A stretch of 64,000 nucleotides of DNA from Mycobacterium fragae (lineage in GTDB: Bacteria; Actinomycetota; Actinomycetes; Mycobacteriales; Mycobacteriaceae): the NCBI RefSeq assembly GCF_002102185.1, contig NZ_LQOW01000028.1, positions 283,091 through 347,090 of the forward strand. The letters run 5' to 3'. The notes beneath the pieces were generated by a model, which made no database searches, was not told the origin of the DNA, and worked only from the letters and a program-made list of their open reading frames with translations. The position numbers and the translations under genes were made by a program. This document shows, piece by piece, positions 50,327-60,176 of this stretch (position 1 is the first letter of the stretch; each line of letters begins with the position of its first letter).

Positions 50327-50395
50327 CGATCGAGACCGGACTCGTCCGCTGGTGACGGTTAACGGATGAGCGCATCGCATGGTTGAGTAGGGGCC

Positions 50396-51670
50396 GTGGG
50401 GCCAGCTCGTGCCGAGGGAGCAGCGCGATTGCGCCGCCGATGGACTGGCGGGGACGTAGCCGCTCGCAGCGGACCCTGGACGCCGCGGGTCGCGGTGCAG
50501 TTGGCGGTGCTGGCCGCGGCGGCCTTCATCTGCGTCACCGCCGAGATCTTTCCGGTGGGTGCGCTGCCGGTGATCGCCCGGGACCTCCACGTCAGCGTGC
50601 TCATGGTCGGGACCTTGCTGGCCTGGTACGCCCTGGTGGTGGCGCTGGCGACGATTCCGCTGGTGCGGTGGACCGCGCACTGGCCGCGGCGCCGGGCGCT
50701 GATGCTCTCCCTGGGCTGCCTGACCGTCTCGCAGCTCATCTCCGCGCTGGCGCCCAACTTCGTCGTACTGGCCGGCGGCCGGGTGCTTTCGGCGATAACC
50801 CACGGCCTGATGTTGTCGGTCCTGGCGCCGATCGCCACCCGCCTGGTGCCGGCCAGCCACTCCGGACGCGCGACGACGATGATCTACGTCGGCATCAGCC
50901 TGTCGGGCGTGGTCGGGATCCCGGCAACGGCCGCGATCAGCTTTCTGTCGAGCTGGCGGATGGCGGTCGGGTGCATCACGATCGCGGCCGCGGCGATCAC
51001 CCTGGCGGCCTGGGCGGTGCTGCCGGTACTCGAGTTGACCGACGACCAGCTGGCGTTCGTCGGACCCGGGGCCGGTCATCACCGCAACCGGCGGTTGGTC
51101 ACGGTGAGCCTGCTCACGATGATCGCCGTCACCGGCCACTCCATCTCCTACACCTACATCGCGGTGATCATCCGCGACGTCGTCGGGGTGCGCGGACCCA
51201 ACCTGGCCTCGGTGTTGGCCGCCTACGGTTTGGCGGGCCTGCTGGTGCTGCCGCTGGTCGCCCGACCGCTTGACCATCGGCCAAGGGCGGCGGTCATCAG
51301 CTGCATGGGCGGACTGTTGGCGACGTTCGTCGTGCTGACCGCGCTGGAGGTGGGCAGCGCGCGGACCACGGCGAGCGTTGTGATCGGCACCGCCGCCATC
51401 GGGCTGTGGGGGGCCACCGCGAACGCGGTGTCCCCGATGCTGCAGGCGGCGGCGATGCGCGCCGGAGCCGACGACCCCGACGGCGCGTCCGGTCTCTACA
51501 TGACGGCCTTCCAGATCGGCATCATGGCCGGATCGTTGGGCGGCGGCGTGCTCGTCGAGAAAAGCGTGCTGGCGATGCTGGCCGCATCGGTGGTGCTGAT
51601 CGGCGCGGCAGCGGCGGGGATGACCGCCAGGCGGCAGCTGTTCGACGTGCCGACCATCGGCCAGCCCTAA
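50396..51670 (+). CDS. MFS transporter, DHA1 drug-efflux type (Rv0191-like)
   Basis: 424 residues, twelve predicted membrane helices after a ~30-residue Arg-rich cytoplasmic N-terminus. First-half features: AEIFPVGALPVIARDL and the loop-2 region WYALVVALATIPLVRWTAHW; GRVLSAITHGLMLSVLAPIA is the motif-C-like helix region. Sugar/drug antiporter type. GTG start. Position matches Rv0191 (~413 residues). It lies downstream of ricR (69 bases) but no copper box precedes it. Confidence 0.88.
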   Translation: MGPARAEGAARLRRRWTGGDVAARSGPWTPRVAVQLAVLAAAAFICVTAEIFPVGALPVIARDLHVSVLMVGTLLAWYALVVALATIPLVRWTAHWPRRRALMLSLGCLTVSQLISALAPNFVVLAGGRVLSAITHGLMLSVLAPIATRLVPASHSGRATTMIYVGISLSGVVGIPATAAISFLSSWRMAVGCITIAAAAITLAAWAVLPVLELTDDQLAFVGPGAGHHRNRRLVTVSLLTMIAVTGHSISYTYIAVIIRDVVGVRGPNLASVLAAYGLAGLLVLPLVARPLDHRPRAAVISCMGGLLATFVVLTALEVGSARTTASVVIGTAAIGLWGATANAVSPMLQAAAMRAGADDPDGASGLYMTAFQIGIMAGSLGGGVLVEKSVLAMLAASVVLIGAAAAGMTARRQLFDVPTIGQP

Positions 51671-51813
51671 TATTGCCGGCCCGCGTCACGAGCAACACCG
51701 CAGGTCAGCGCTGTGGGACCCGCGGCCACGCGGGCCGTACCGCGACGGCCGAGGCCCAAGCTGGTCTCAGCGCTATGCCACACTGGTCGGGAAACGTGAC
51801 TGGAGGGATGCAT

Positions 51814-52863
51814 ATGTCGCGATGGACGAGGAGTCCTCTCGTCGCCGCGCTCGGCACAGTCGGAACGGCCGCCGTGCTGACGCTTGGCAACGGTTCGGCG
51901 CTGGCCGACCCGGACCAGCCACCGCCGCCGCCCGGTCCGGCGGTCGTGGATCCCGCGCCCCCACCGGCGCCACCGGCCCCCGCGCCACCGCCTCCTCCGG
52001 CGGACCCGCTGGCGGCACCGCCGCCCCCGCCGCCGGGCATCCCCGGTGCGCCTCCGCCACCGCCGGCAGACCCGTTGGCGCCGCCCGGAGCGGCTCCGGC
52101 GTCCGCGCCGGCCGGACCGGCGGCCGGGCAGAACCCGGCGCCGTTCACCGGCGAACCGCCGTTCCTGCCGCCCTCGTTCAACCCGGCTAATGGGTCGACG
52201 GTGGGTGTGGGCAAGCCCATCATCATCAACTTCCAGCGGCCGATCGCCGACCAGCCGATGGCCGAGCAGGCGATCCACATCTCGTCGAACCCGCCGGTGC
52301 CCGGCAAGTTCTACTGGATGACACCGACCCAGGTGCGGTGGCGCCCGATCAACTTCTGGCCAGCCCACACCGCGGTGCACATCGACGCCGCGGGCACCAC
52401 GTCAGACTTCATGACCGGCGACGCGCTGGTGGCCACCGCTGACGACGCCACGCATCAGATGACCGTCACCCGAAACGGCACCGTGGAGAAGACCATCCCG
52501 ATGTCGATGGGCATGTCGGCGGGCGGCCACCAAACCCCGAACGGCACCTACTACGTGCTCGACAAGAAGGCCACGGTGGTAATGGATTCCTCGACGTACG
52601 GGGTTCCGGTCAACTCGACGTACGGGTACAAGGTGACCGTGCAGGATGCGGTCCAGTTCGACAACAGCGGCGACTTTGTGCACAGCGCGCCGTGGTCGAT
52701 AGCCGATCAGGGCAAACGCGACGTCAGCCACGGGTGCATCAACATCAGCCCGAGCAACGCCAAGTGGTTCTTCGACAACTTCGGCAGCGGCGACCCCATC
52801 GTGGTGAAGAACTCGACAGGCACCTACAGCAAGAACGACGGCTCCAACGACTGGCAGCTGTAG
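51814..52863 (+). CDS. L,D-transpeptidase (LdtMt4/Rv0192-like)
   Basis: 349 residues from ATG 51814, which has GGAGG 7 bases upstream; an ATG 6 bases earlier sits too close to it. Signal peptide ending near ALA at about residue 30. Then a long Pro/Ala-rich linker (about 31-105), an Ig-like domain (about 110-180; NGSTVGVGKPIIINFQRP) and the YkuD catalytic domain with SHGCIN (Cys308). It makes 3-3 cross-links in peptidoglycan outside the membrane. It corresponds to Rv0192. Confidence 0.93.
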   Translation: MSRWTRSPLVAALGTVGTAAVLTLGNGSALADPDQPPPPPGPAVVDPAPPPAPPAPAPPPPPADPLAAPPPPPPGIPGAPPPPPADPLAPPGAAPASAPAGPAAGQNPAPFTGEPPFLPPSFNPANGSTVGVGKPIIINFQRPIADQPMAEQAIHISSNPPVPGKFYWMTPTQVRWRPINFWPAHTAVHIDAAGTTSDFMTGDALVATADDATHQMTVTRNGTVEKTIPMSMGMSAGGHQTPNGTYYVLDKKATVVMDSSTYGVPVNSTYGYKVTVQDAVQFDNSGDFVHSAPWSIADQGKRDVSHGCINISPSNAKWFFDNFGSGDPIVVKNSTGTYSKNDGSNDWQL

Positions 52864-52872
52864 CTGCCGCGG

Positions 52873-54867
52873 CTAGTTCCAGATCCTGACCCGGCGCTGC
52901 GGCTCCAGGTAGAGCGCGTCGCTCTCGTCGACGCCGAACGCTTCATAGAAGGCGTCGATGTTCCGGATCACGCCGTTGCAGCGGAACTCGGCGGGGGAAT
53001 GCGGGTCGACGGCCAGCCGCCGGATGGTCTCGGCCTCGCGTGACTTGGCGCGCCACACCTGGGCCCAGCCGAAGAACACCCGCTGCACTCCGGTGAGCCC
53101 GTCGATGACCGGAGCGGGGCGGCCACCCAGCGAGAGCTGGTAGGCCAGCAACGCGATCGACAGGCCGCCCAGGTCGCCGATGTTCTCGCCGACGGTGAAT
53201 GCGCCGTTCACGTGGTGGCCATTATCGAGCTCGCGCGGCGTGTAGACGTCGTACTGCTCGATCAGCGCCTTGGTGCGGGCGCCGAACTCGGCGCGATCCT
53301 CGTCGGTCCACCAGTCGACCAGGTTCCCCTCGCCGTCGTATTTGGCGCCCTGGTCGTCGAAGCCGTGCCCGATTTCGTGTCCGATCACCGCGCCGATTCC
53401 GCCGTAGTTGGCCGCGTCATCGGCGTCAGGATCGAAGAACGGTGGCTGCAAAATCGCTGCCGGGAAGACGATTTCGTTCATACCCGGGTTGTAGTAGGCG
53501 TTGACGGTCTGCGGTGTCATGAACCATTCGTCGCGGTCGACGGGGCCGCCCAGCTTGGCCAACTCCCGGTCGTGGTTGACCGCGTAACCCCGTTGGTAGT
53601 TGCCGTAGAGGTCGTCGCGGTCGATCACCAGCGCCGAGTAGTCGCGCCACTTCTCCGGATAGGCGACCTTCGCAGTGAACTTGTCCAGCTTGACCAGCGC
53701 GCGCTGTCGCGTCTCCGGCGTCATCCAGTCCAGGCTTTCGATGCTGACCCGATACGCTTCACGCAGGTTGGCAACCAGGGCATCGATGCGGGCCTTGGCC
53801 TCCGGCGGAAAATACCGCTGGACATACAGCTTTCCGACGGCGTCGCCCAGCATGCTCTCGACCAGCGCCACCCCCCGCTTCCAGCGCTCGCGAATCTGCT
53901 CGGCACCCGTCAGCGCGCGGCCGTAGAACGCGAAGTCCTCGGCGACCAGCGCGTCGGTGAGTATCCCGGCGCGAGAGTGAATCAGCCGCCAGCGCGCCCA
54001 CAGCTTCCAGTCGTCGAAATCCTCGCTGCGCCACAACGTCGCGAACGCGGTTAGGTAATCCGGTTGGCGCACAACGAGTTCGGCGACCGCATCCGGTGTG
54101 CTGCCCAGCGCCCCGACCCAGCCGGCCCAGTCGAAACCCCGCGCATCGGTCTGCAGGTCGGCGAACGTGCGCAAGTTGTACGTGAGGTCGGCGTCGCGGC
54201 GTTTGACCACATCCCAGTGCGCGGCGGCCAGCTTGGATTCCAGTGCGACGATGCGAGCCGCGGCCTGCCCATGGTCGGCCGGGTCGCCGCCGTAGACGAG
54301 CGCGAACATCCGCGCGATGTGATCCGGGTAGCCGGCCAGCAGCTGGGCGTGCTGCTCGTCGCGGTAGTAGGACTCGTCGGGCAGTCCGAGGCCCGATTGG
54401 TTGGCGTGCAGCAGATAGCGGGTCGAGTTTTTCTCGTCGGTGTCGACATACACCCGGACGCCGCCACCCACCCCGGTGCGTTGCAGGGCGCCGACGGCGA
54501 CGGCCAGAGCGTCGGGGTCAGCGGCGTCGTCGATCGCCGCGAGTTCGTCGAGCAGCGGCTGCACCCCCCGGCGTTCGACGGCGTCCTCGTCGAGGAAGCT
54601 GGCGTACAGGTCGCCGATGCGTTGTTCGTCGGTGCCGGGCGCCACAGACTCCCCGGCGCTCTCGCTGACCTCCGTGATCAGGTCACGGACCTGGGCCTCG
54701 GCCCGGTCGAACAGCACCCGGAAGGCGCCGTCGGCGGCGCGGTCGGCGGGTATCTCGTACTCGGCGAGCCAGCGGCCGTTGACATGACCGAACAGATCGT
54801 CTTGGGGGCGGGTACCGGCGTCGACATGGCTGAGGTCGATGCCCGAGCGGGTTGCTGTTTCCGTCAC
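52873..54867 (-). CDS. zmp1: M13-family zinc metalloprotease Zmp1
   Basis: 664 residues from GTG 54867, close to the 663 of Rv0198c. Neprilysin/M13 features: VNAYYNPGMNEIVFPAAILQ, the zinc motif HEIGHGFDD at about residue 497, ENIGDLGGLSIALLAY with the third ligand Glu/Asp, and the C-terminal RVRIWN. No signal peptide, as in the M. tuberculosis enzyme, which is nevertheless exported and affects phagosome/inflammasome responses. The longer upstream frame is a shadow of the next gene. Confidence 0.94.
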   Translation of the reverse strand: MTETATRSGIDLSHVDAGTRPQDDLFGHVNGRWLAEYEIPADRAADGAFRVLFDRAEAQVRDLITEVSESAGESVAPGTDEQRIGDLYASFLDEDAVERRGVQPLLDELAAIDDAADPDALAVAVGALQRTGVGGGVRVYVDTDEKNSTRYLLHANQSGLGLPDESYYRDEQHAQLLAGYPDHIARMFALVYGGDPADHGQAAARIVALESKLAAAHWDVVKRRDADLTYNLRTFADLQTDARGFDWAGWVGALGSTPDAVAELVVRQPDYLTAFATLWRSEDFDDWKLWARWRLIHSRAGILTDALVAEDFAFYGRALTGAEQIRERWKRGVALVESMLGDAVGKLYVQRYFPPEAKARIDALVANLREAYRVSIESLDWMTPETRQRALVKLDKFTAKVAYPEKWRDYSALVIDRDDLYGNYQRGYAVNHDRELAKLGGPVDRDEWFMTPQTVNAYYNPGMNEIVFPAAILQPPFFDPDADDAANYGGIGAVIGHEIGHGFDDQGAKYDGEGNLVDWWTDEDRAEFGARTKALIEQYDVYTPRELDNGHHVNGAFTVGENIGDLGGLSIALLAYQLSLGGRPAPVIDGLTGVQRVFFGWAQVWRAKSREAETIRRLAVDPHSPAEFRCNGVIRNIDAFYEAFGVDESDALYLEPQRRVRIWN

Positions 54868-54909
54868 CCCACCATCCTTACCATCACCTGCCGGGTTACC
54901 CTCACGGCC

Positions 54910-55533
54910 ATGCCCGAGGAGCAGACCGAACCGGCGGCCGACGAGCGTGATGAAGCGGCGACGCCCGAAGACTCGGGCGGCCCGATCTTCTCCGCCTACG
55001 GCATCGCGTCGACTGTGCTCGGGGCGCTCTCGGTCGCGGCGATCGCGCTGGGTCTGGTGATTTGGTCGACGCACCGCGGCGACATCGATGAGCGCCGCTA
55101 CCAGAGCCGGGTCCTGCAGGCCGCCGTCGACTGGACCGAGGTGCTGATCAATATGAATGCCGAAAACGTCAACGCCAGCCTGCAGCGGCTGCACGACGGC
55201 ACCGTCGGGGAGCTGAACGCCGATTTCGACTCCGCTGTGCAGCCCTATCAGCAAGTGGTGCAGCGGCTGAAATCGAAGAGCAGCGGACGGATCGAGGCGG
55301 TGGCAATCGAAACCGTGCGCCACGACCTGGACGCCCAGCCCGGTACCCACCGGCCCGCGCCTGAACAGCTGCCGGACTCGCTCGCCGCGCGTACCGACAA
55401 CGTGATGGTGGTCGCCACGTCGGTGAGTGAGAACGTCGGCGGCAAGCCGCAGATCGTGCATTGGAACCTGCGGCTGGGTGTGTCCGACGTGGACGGCAAG
55501 CTGATGGTCTCGCGGCTCGAGTCGATTCGATGA
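54910..55533 (+). CDS. Mas-like membrane protein (Rv0199-like)
   Basis: 207 residues. An acidic ~30-residue cytoplasmic N-terminus, one membrane helix at about 38-58 (SAYGIASTVLGALSVAAIAL), then a Mce-associated-protein-like extracytoplasmic domain (RVLQAAVDWTEVLINMNAEN). Divergent from zmp1 (42 bases). The ATG overlap at its end couples it to the next gene. It may serve an Mce or other envelope complex; this is inferred from fold resemblance to the mas proteins. Confidence 0.84.
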   Translation: MPEEQTEPAADERDEAATPEDSGGPIFSAYGIASTVLGALSVAAIALGLVIWSTHRGDIDERRYQSRVLQAAVDWTEVLINMNAENVNASLQRLHDGTVGELNADFDSAVQPYQQVVQRLKSKSSGRIEAVAIETVRHDLDAQPGTHRPAPEQLPDSLAARTDNVMVVATSVSENVGGKPQIVHWNLRLGVSDVDGKLMVSRLESIR

Positions 55534-56219
55534 GAAACGCGTGGCGGGTACTGGCGTTCGACATCGCCACGCCGTTGCTCGCGATCGGGGCGCTGCTGAT
55601 GATCGGGGTGATTCTCCGCTGGCCGCTGTGGTGGGTGTCGATCTGCTCGGTGGCGGTACTGCTGATCGTCGAAGGCATGGCGGTCAATTTCATTCTGCTG
55701 CGCCGTGATTCGGTGACCGTCGGCACCGACGACGACGCGCCCGGCCTGCGGCTGGCCGTGGTCGGCTTGTGTGTGATTGCCCTGGTGGCTGCGGTGCTGG
55801 TCGGGTACACGCATTGGACGACGCCCGACCGCACGCTGAAGAGTGACGCGTCAGAGGTGGTGCAGATTGCCACCGGGATGGCAGAGGCGACGGCCACGTT
55901 CTCCCCGCAACATCCTGCCGCGTCGTGGGACCGGGCCGCGGCGATGATGGTGCCCGACCAGGCGAATGCGTTCAAGGACCAATTGGCCAAGGCCACATCG
56001 GATCTGGTGAAGCGGAACGTCAGCGCCGAGGCGTCGACACTGGAAGCCGGTGTCGAGGCGATCGGGCCGTCGGCGGCCAGCGTGGCGGTGATCCTGCGCG
56101 CCACTCAGAACGAACCCGGCCGGCCGTCCAGCCGCAGCGTGCTGGCATTGCGGGTCGCGCTGACCAAACGCAGCGACCGGTGGATGGTCTTGGAAGTGGC
56201 GCCGATCAACTCCCGGTAG
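55530..56219 (+). CDS. Mas-like membrane protein (Rv0200-like)
   Basis: 229 residues, same as Rv0200. About three N-terminal helices (LAFDIATPLLAIGALLMIGV, WWVSICSVAVLLIVEGMAV, LAVVGLCVIALVAAVLVGY), then an extracytoplasmic Mas-type domain (AAAMMVPDQANAFKDQLAKA). ATG overlaps the preceding TGA (ATGA). Likely a heteromeric partner of the Rv0199-like protein. Confidence 0.85.
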   Translation: MRNAWRVLAFDIATPLLAIGALLMIGVILRWPLWWVSICSVAVLLIVEGMAVNFILLRRDSVTVGTDDDAPGLRLAVVGLCVIALVAAVLVGYTHWTTPDRTLKSDASEVVQIATGMAEATATFSPQHPAASWDRAAAMMVPDQANAFKDQLAKATSDLVKRNVSAEASTLEAGVEAIGPSAASVAVILRATQNEPGRPSSRSVLALRVALTKRSDRWMVLEVAPINSR

Positions 56220-56269
56220 CGGCGATCGCTAGCGCGGCGCAGCCGGGCGCGGCGGCTCGCCGCGCGAGC

Positions 56270-56689
56270 TCACAGCAAGCGCGCGTGCGCGACCATCAGG
56301 CAGCGATCCATCACGACCTGCATTCCCGCCGACTCGGCGTCGCGACCCACCTGCTCATGCCACAAACCCTGCTGCAGCCACAGGGTTTTCGGCAGTCGCC
56401 CTAGAGCGAGGGTGTCAGCCAGCACCGACGGCAACTGGTCGAATCGCCGGAATACGTCGACCATATCGGGCACCACCGGTAAGTCGGCAAGCCGCGGATA
56501 CACTGGCACGCCGTCGATCTCGGCGATTGTCGGGTTGACCGGATACACCTGGTAGTCACCGGTCGAAACGAGGTAGGAGTAGATCTCGTGGCTCGGCCGG
56601 CTCGGCTTGGCGGACGCGCCGACCACCGCGATGCTGCGGGTCTCGGTCAGGATGCGCCGCAGCGTCGCATCATCGGGGTGACGGGTCAT
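56270..56689 (-). CDS. CoA-binding (YccU/HcgN-type) domain protein
   Basis: 139 residues, single Rossmann CoA-binding domain: SIAVVGASAKPSRPSHEIYS near residue 20, YPVNPTIAEIDGVPVYPRLA, VDVFRRFDQLP and a C-terminal MDRCLMVAHARL. The C-terminal Cys (DRCLMVAH) is typical of the YccU group. Cytoplasmic; function unknown. Its ATG overlaps the TGA of the HTH gene by one base (TGATG), so it is coupled to that gene and to mmpL11. Confidence 0.86.
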   Translation of the reverse strand: MTRHPDDATLRRILTETRSIAVVGASAKPSRPSHEIYSYLVSTGDYQVYPVNPTIAEIDGVPVYPRLADLPVVPDMVDVFRRFDQLPSVLADTLALGRLPKTLWLQQGLWHEQVGRDAESAGMQVVMDRCLMVAHARLL

Positions 56690-57204
56690 CAGCGGCTGCC
56701 GGGTGGCCGCTGCGGCGCGCGCTGGGACCTGGCCTTGGCGAAGCGATCAGAGAGCCGACGCATCCGGATCATCAACGACGCGGACGGGCTGACCTTGCCG
56801 TCGAGGTAGGCGGCCAGGTCCCCGACGGGCACGCCGATCCTCGACGCGAATTCCCGCTGCCCAAGCCCCGACCGTTCCATCAGCAACTGCACGTGGCGGG
56901 CCACTTCGGCACGTTCGTTGGCCTCCAGGTGTTCGCGGGCGCGGTCCAGCACTTCCGCGAGGGCCTTGGATATCCCGTAGGGCCGGGCTTTTTCCAGGAC
57001 CTCTTCCACTTGGCGTGCCGTGCGCCCGTAAGGGTCGCGTTTGATCGCAACCGCGATCTGCTTCCAGGTGGCGATGTCGCCGCCTTCCAGCGCCGCCCGG
57101 ATGGCCGCGGTCGGCCAGAACTCCACGGGACGATCGCCGGGGTGGGGGCGGGCTGGCGATTGATTCGACGCCGGTCCGGGGCGTCGGTCCGCTGCCAACG
57201 TCAC
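56689..57204 (-). CDS. HTH domain protein (Rv0201c-like)
   Basis: 171 residues. The C-terminal half has an XRE-type helix-turn-helix (LLMERSGLGQREFASRIGVP, DLAAYLDGKVSPSASLMIRM). The N-terminal half has a RWPT-type segment with EFWPTAAIRAALEGGDIATW and helical DRAREHLEANERAEVARHV. It probably binds DNA; targets unknown. GTG start overlaps the mmpL11 stop (GTGA), so it is co-transcribed with mmpL11. Position equals Rv0201c. Confidence 0.82.
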   Translation of the reverse strand: MTLAADRRPGPASNQSPARPHPGDRPVEFWPTAAIRAALEGGDIATWKQIAVAIKRDPYGRTARQVEEVLEKARPYGISKALAEVLDRAREHLEANERAEVARHVQLLMERSGLGQREFASRIGVPVGDLAAYLDGKVSPSASLMIRMRRLSDRFAKARSQRAPQRPPGSR

Positions 57205-60176
57205 CTCGCCTCCTCCAGCATCGCCACCGCAACCGACAGGCAGCGCTGCCTGACTTCCTCCCAGTCTTTCTTCGCATCCGGCTCGGGCTCTTGCTCGTCC
57301 TCGAGGTCAGACGGATGCGGGTCCGCAAGCCGACGAACCAACTGGGTAGCGATCCATTGTCGTTTAGGTGGTTGACAACAGTAATACCTATCCATCCCGG
57401 CCAGCACCACCGCAGCCGTTTCAGCATCCATCGCGTCGACCAACTCAGCAAATTCTGCGTAGTCGCGGCTGCTGTTGCGGCACATGATCAGGTAGCCCTT
57501 GAGGCGCAGCGTCTCGGCACCGGTCGGGATGCGCAGCCGGTCACCGGTCGGCAATTGCACATGAGTGGTTTCCACCGGGCTACGCCGCTCGAATCTGGGT
57601 TGGTCGGTTTCGGCTTCGGTTTCCAGCGCGTCCAGGGCGAGCGACAGCCGGCCACGCCACAGGGTGACCGGATGCACTGGCCGCACCGCGCGCGGTGCAC
57701 TGCGGCCTGCCCCGTTACGCGACGACAACCCACCGACGATCTTCCTGGCCTTCGACTGGCCGTTGCCCGAGGGAGCCGCAACCGTCCCGGCCACCGACAA
57801 GCGCTGCGTGTCGTCGTCGTCCTTGACCCGTCGCAGGGTGCCGTTTCGTCCGCATCCGGTGAAAGCCAACGGGTCGGTCACGGTAATCGCGTCTGGGACA
57901 AGGCGCTTGAGCCGTGCCGCAGACTTCAGCACCATCCGCAGATCGGCGCTCGGCACCACCGGTGCGGAGATGTCGTCGGGAATCATCACGACATCGCCGA
58001 GATCGACTGTGGGCAAGGGCTTTTCGAAGTCAACCGACGGCAGGATGCGGTGCAGCCACGCCGGTAGCCACCAGTTCCATTGGGCGAACATCGCCATCAG
58101 GGCGGGGACCATCACCAGCCGCACCACCGTGGCGTCCACGGCGATCGCGACCGCGCACGCCACCCCGATTTCGGCCACCAGCGGCATACCGGCGAATGCG
58201 AACCCGATGAACACCGCGATCATGATCAGTGCCGCGCTGGTGATGGTGCGCGCGCTGGTGCTCACCCCGTAGGCCACCGCGTCACGGGTGTGGCCCGTCT
58301 GCAGAAAACGTTCCCGGATGCGGGTCAGCAGGAAGATCTCGTAGTCCATCGACAGGCCGAAGGTCATGGCCAGCACCAGCGGCGGGACCGTGCTGTCGAT
58401 GGAGCTGATCGGCGCGAACCCCAGTTTTTCCAGCCAGCCCCACTGGAAGACCATCACCAAGCTGCCGTAGGCCGCGGCCACCGACAGCACCGTCATCAGC
58501 ACGCCCTTGAACGCCAAGAACACCGACTGAATCGAGATCAGCAGCATCACAAAGGCAATCAGCGCGACGAAGACCAAAACCAGCGGTTCGGTCTTCGACA
58601 CGCGGTCGTCGAAGTCTTTGATCAGTGCGGTCGGTCCACCGACATCCACGTGCGCCGAGCCGGCGCCGTCGACCTGCGGCAGGTGGGCCCGCATCCAGTT
58701 GATCGTGTTGCGCGCGCCCAGATCCTCGGGGTCCACCGACAGTACCGCGGAAAGCATTGCGCTGCTGTTGTCGTCGGCGAACACCGGCGGCGCCACCGTG
58801 ACGATGTCGGGTGCCCGTGCCATCTCGGCGCGGATGGCGTCCAATGCCTGAGCATGCTCCGCGGATGACGCGCCGGCGTCCGGGAAGGTCACCAGCACCT
58901 GCACCGGCCCCATCGCGCCGGGCCCCAGCGCTTCGGCCGCCGCGGACACCCCGCTGCGAATCTCATGCGCCGAGTCGAACTGCCGTAGCAGGCTGTTGCC
59001 CAGCACCATCGACAGCGCCGGCGCCGCCATGACGATCAGGAATGCCGATGCCGCCAGCGCCGAGACCCAAGGCCTGCGCATCACCCAACCGATCCAATGG
59101 GTCCAGAACCGCGACTGGGTGCTCTCGGGCCGTCGCGACCAGTGCAGCACCGCCGATCTCTTGGCGGCCGCGCGGCCGAACGTGGCCAGCACGGCCGGCG
59201 TCATCGTCGTCGAGGTCAGCATCGCCACCGCGACCGCCAGAATGGCGCCGGTGGCCATCGACGCCAGCGCCGGAGTGTGGATCAGGTAGATCCCGGTGAG
59301 CGAGGCGACGACGGTCATCCCGGACAACACCACGGCAAGCCCCGACGTCGCCATCGCCCCATCGACCGCCTCCTGCGGCTGACGTCCGGCGCGCAATTCC
59401 TCGCGGAAGCGCATCAGAATGAACAGCGAATAGTCGACGGCGAGCGCAATGCCGAACATCGACACCGTTGACGTGACGAACACCGACATCGTGGTGTAGG
59501 CCGACAGCAGGTAGACCAGACCCATCGTGATAGCGACGGTGCAGATGCCGAGCGCGAGCGGGATGGCCGCGGCGGCAAGCGAACCGAACACCGCCAGCAA
59601 CACGATCAGGATGATCGGAAGGTTCCATTTTTCTGCCGAGGCGATGTCGTGTTTGGTGTTGGCCGCCGCGGCCGTGGACAGCGCACCCTGGCCGATGACG
59701 TACAGCCGGACCCTGCCGTCTTGCATCTGCCCCGGCCGGTCGCCATGGACACCGACCTTGCTCCGCAGCTTCTTGGCGGCGTCGCTGGCGCTGTTGTTGT
59801 TGGAGTCCAGCCGCAGCGACACCACATACGGCCGGTCCGGCTGCGGCGGTCGCTCGGCCGGGTTGGGCACCACCGCCACGTCGGGGACCTGCCCGGCGAC
59901 CTGCTGCAGAAACGCGGCAGCCGCGTTCATGTCCTCGTAGCTGGCATCCGCGCGCGGCGCCGCCACCAGCGCCAGCGGCGACGTGCCCTGGTCGGGGTAG
60001 TGTGCCTCGAGCTCGTCATGAACGCGCAGCGATTGGGACCCCGCCACCTCGAAGCCGCCGCCGGTGAGATGACCCGACTGGGTCACCGTCAGATAGATCG
60101 CGGGTATCAGTGCGAGCACCCAACCTGTGAAGACCAGCCAGCGGAATCTGCGCAGGTTGCTGGACAGGCGCATCAT
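57201..60176 (-). CDS. mmpL11: RND-type transporter MmpL11
   Basis: 991 residues from ATG 60176 (a second Met follows at once). MMPL/RND architecture: first helix about 15-35, a periplasmic loop, five helices about 185-370 (FGIALAVDYSLFILMRFREE with the proton-relay Asp-Tyr), a second loop, five helices about 520-720 (MTFGLSMDYEIFLLTRIRER), and a ~240-residue cytoplasmic tail. It exports mycobacterial wax ester/mycolate-type lipids and takes part in haem uptake in M. tuberculosis. The longer upstream frame is non-coding. Confidence 0.95.
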   Translation of the reverse strand: MMRLSSNLRRFRWLVFTGWVLALIPAIYLTVTQSGHLTGGGFEVAGSQSLRVHDELEAHYPDQGTSPLALVAAPRADASYEDMNAAAAFLQQVAGQVPDVAVVPNPAERPPQPDRPYVVSLRLDSNNNSASDAAKKLRSKVGVHGDRPGQMQDGRVRLYVIGQGALSTAAAANTKHDIASAEKWNLPIILIVLLAVFGSLAAAAIPLALGICTVAITMGLVYLLSAYTTMSVFVTSTVSMFGIALAVDYSLFILMRFREELRAGRQPQEAVDGAMATSGLAVVLSGMTVVASLTGIYLIHTPALASMATGAILAVAVAMLTSTTMTPAVLATFGRAAAKRSAVLHWSRRPESTQSRFWTHWIGWVMRRPWVSALAASAFLIVMAAPALSMVLGNSLLRQFDSAHEIRSGVSAAAEALGPGAMGPVQVLVTFPDAGASSAEHAQALDAIRAEMARAPDIVTVAPPVFADDNSSAMLSAVLSVDPEDLGARNTINWMRAHLPQVDGAGSAHVDVGGPTALIKDFDDRVSKTEPLVLVFVALIAFVMLLISIQSVFLAFKGVLMTVLSVAAAYGSLVMVFQWGWLEKLGFAPISSIDSTVPPLVLAMTFGLSMDYEIFLLTRIRERFLQTGHTRDAVAYGVSTSARTITSAALIMIAVFIGFAFAGMPLVAEIGVACAVAIAVDATVVRLVMVPALMAMFAQWNWWLPAWLHRILPSVDFEKPLPTVDLGDVVMIPDDISAPVVPSADLRMVLKSAARLKRLVPDAITVTDPLAFTGCGRNGTLRRVKDDDDTQRLSVAGTVAAPSGNGQSKARKIVGGLSSRNGAGRSAPRAVRPVHPVTLWRGRLSLALDALETEAETDQPRFERRSPVETTHVQLPTGDRLRIPTGAETLRLKGYLIMCRNSSRDYAEFAELVDAMDAETAAVVLAGMDRYYCCQPPKRQWIATQLVRRLADPHPSDLEDEQEPEPDAKKDWEEVRQRCLSVAVAMLEEAR

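Noticed and set aside
51884..52321. Arg/Pro-rich frames over the L,D-transpeptidase linker
   Set aside because: They are off-frames of a proline-codon-rich linker and have no ribosome site.
52873..55461. 862-codon version of Zmp1
   Set aside because: The extra N-terminus is antisense to the Rv0199-like gene; starting at 54867 gives the known length.
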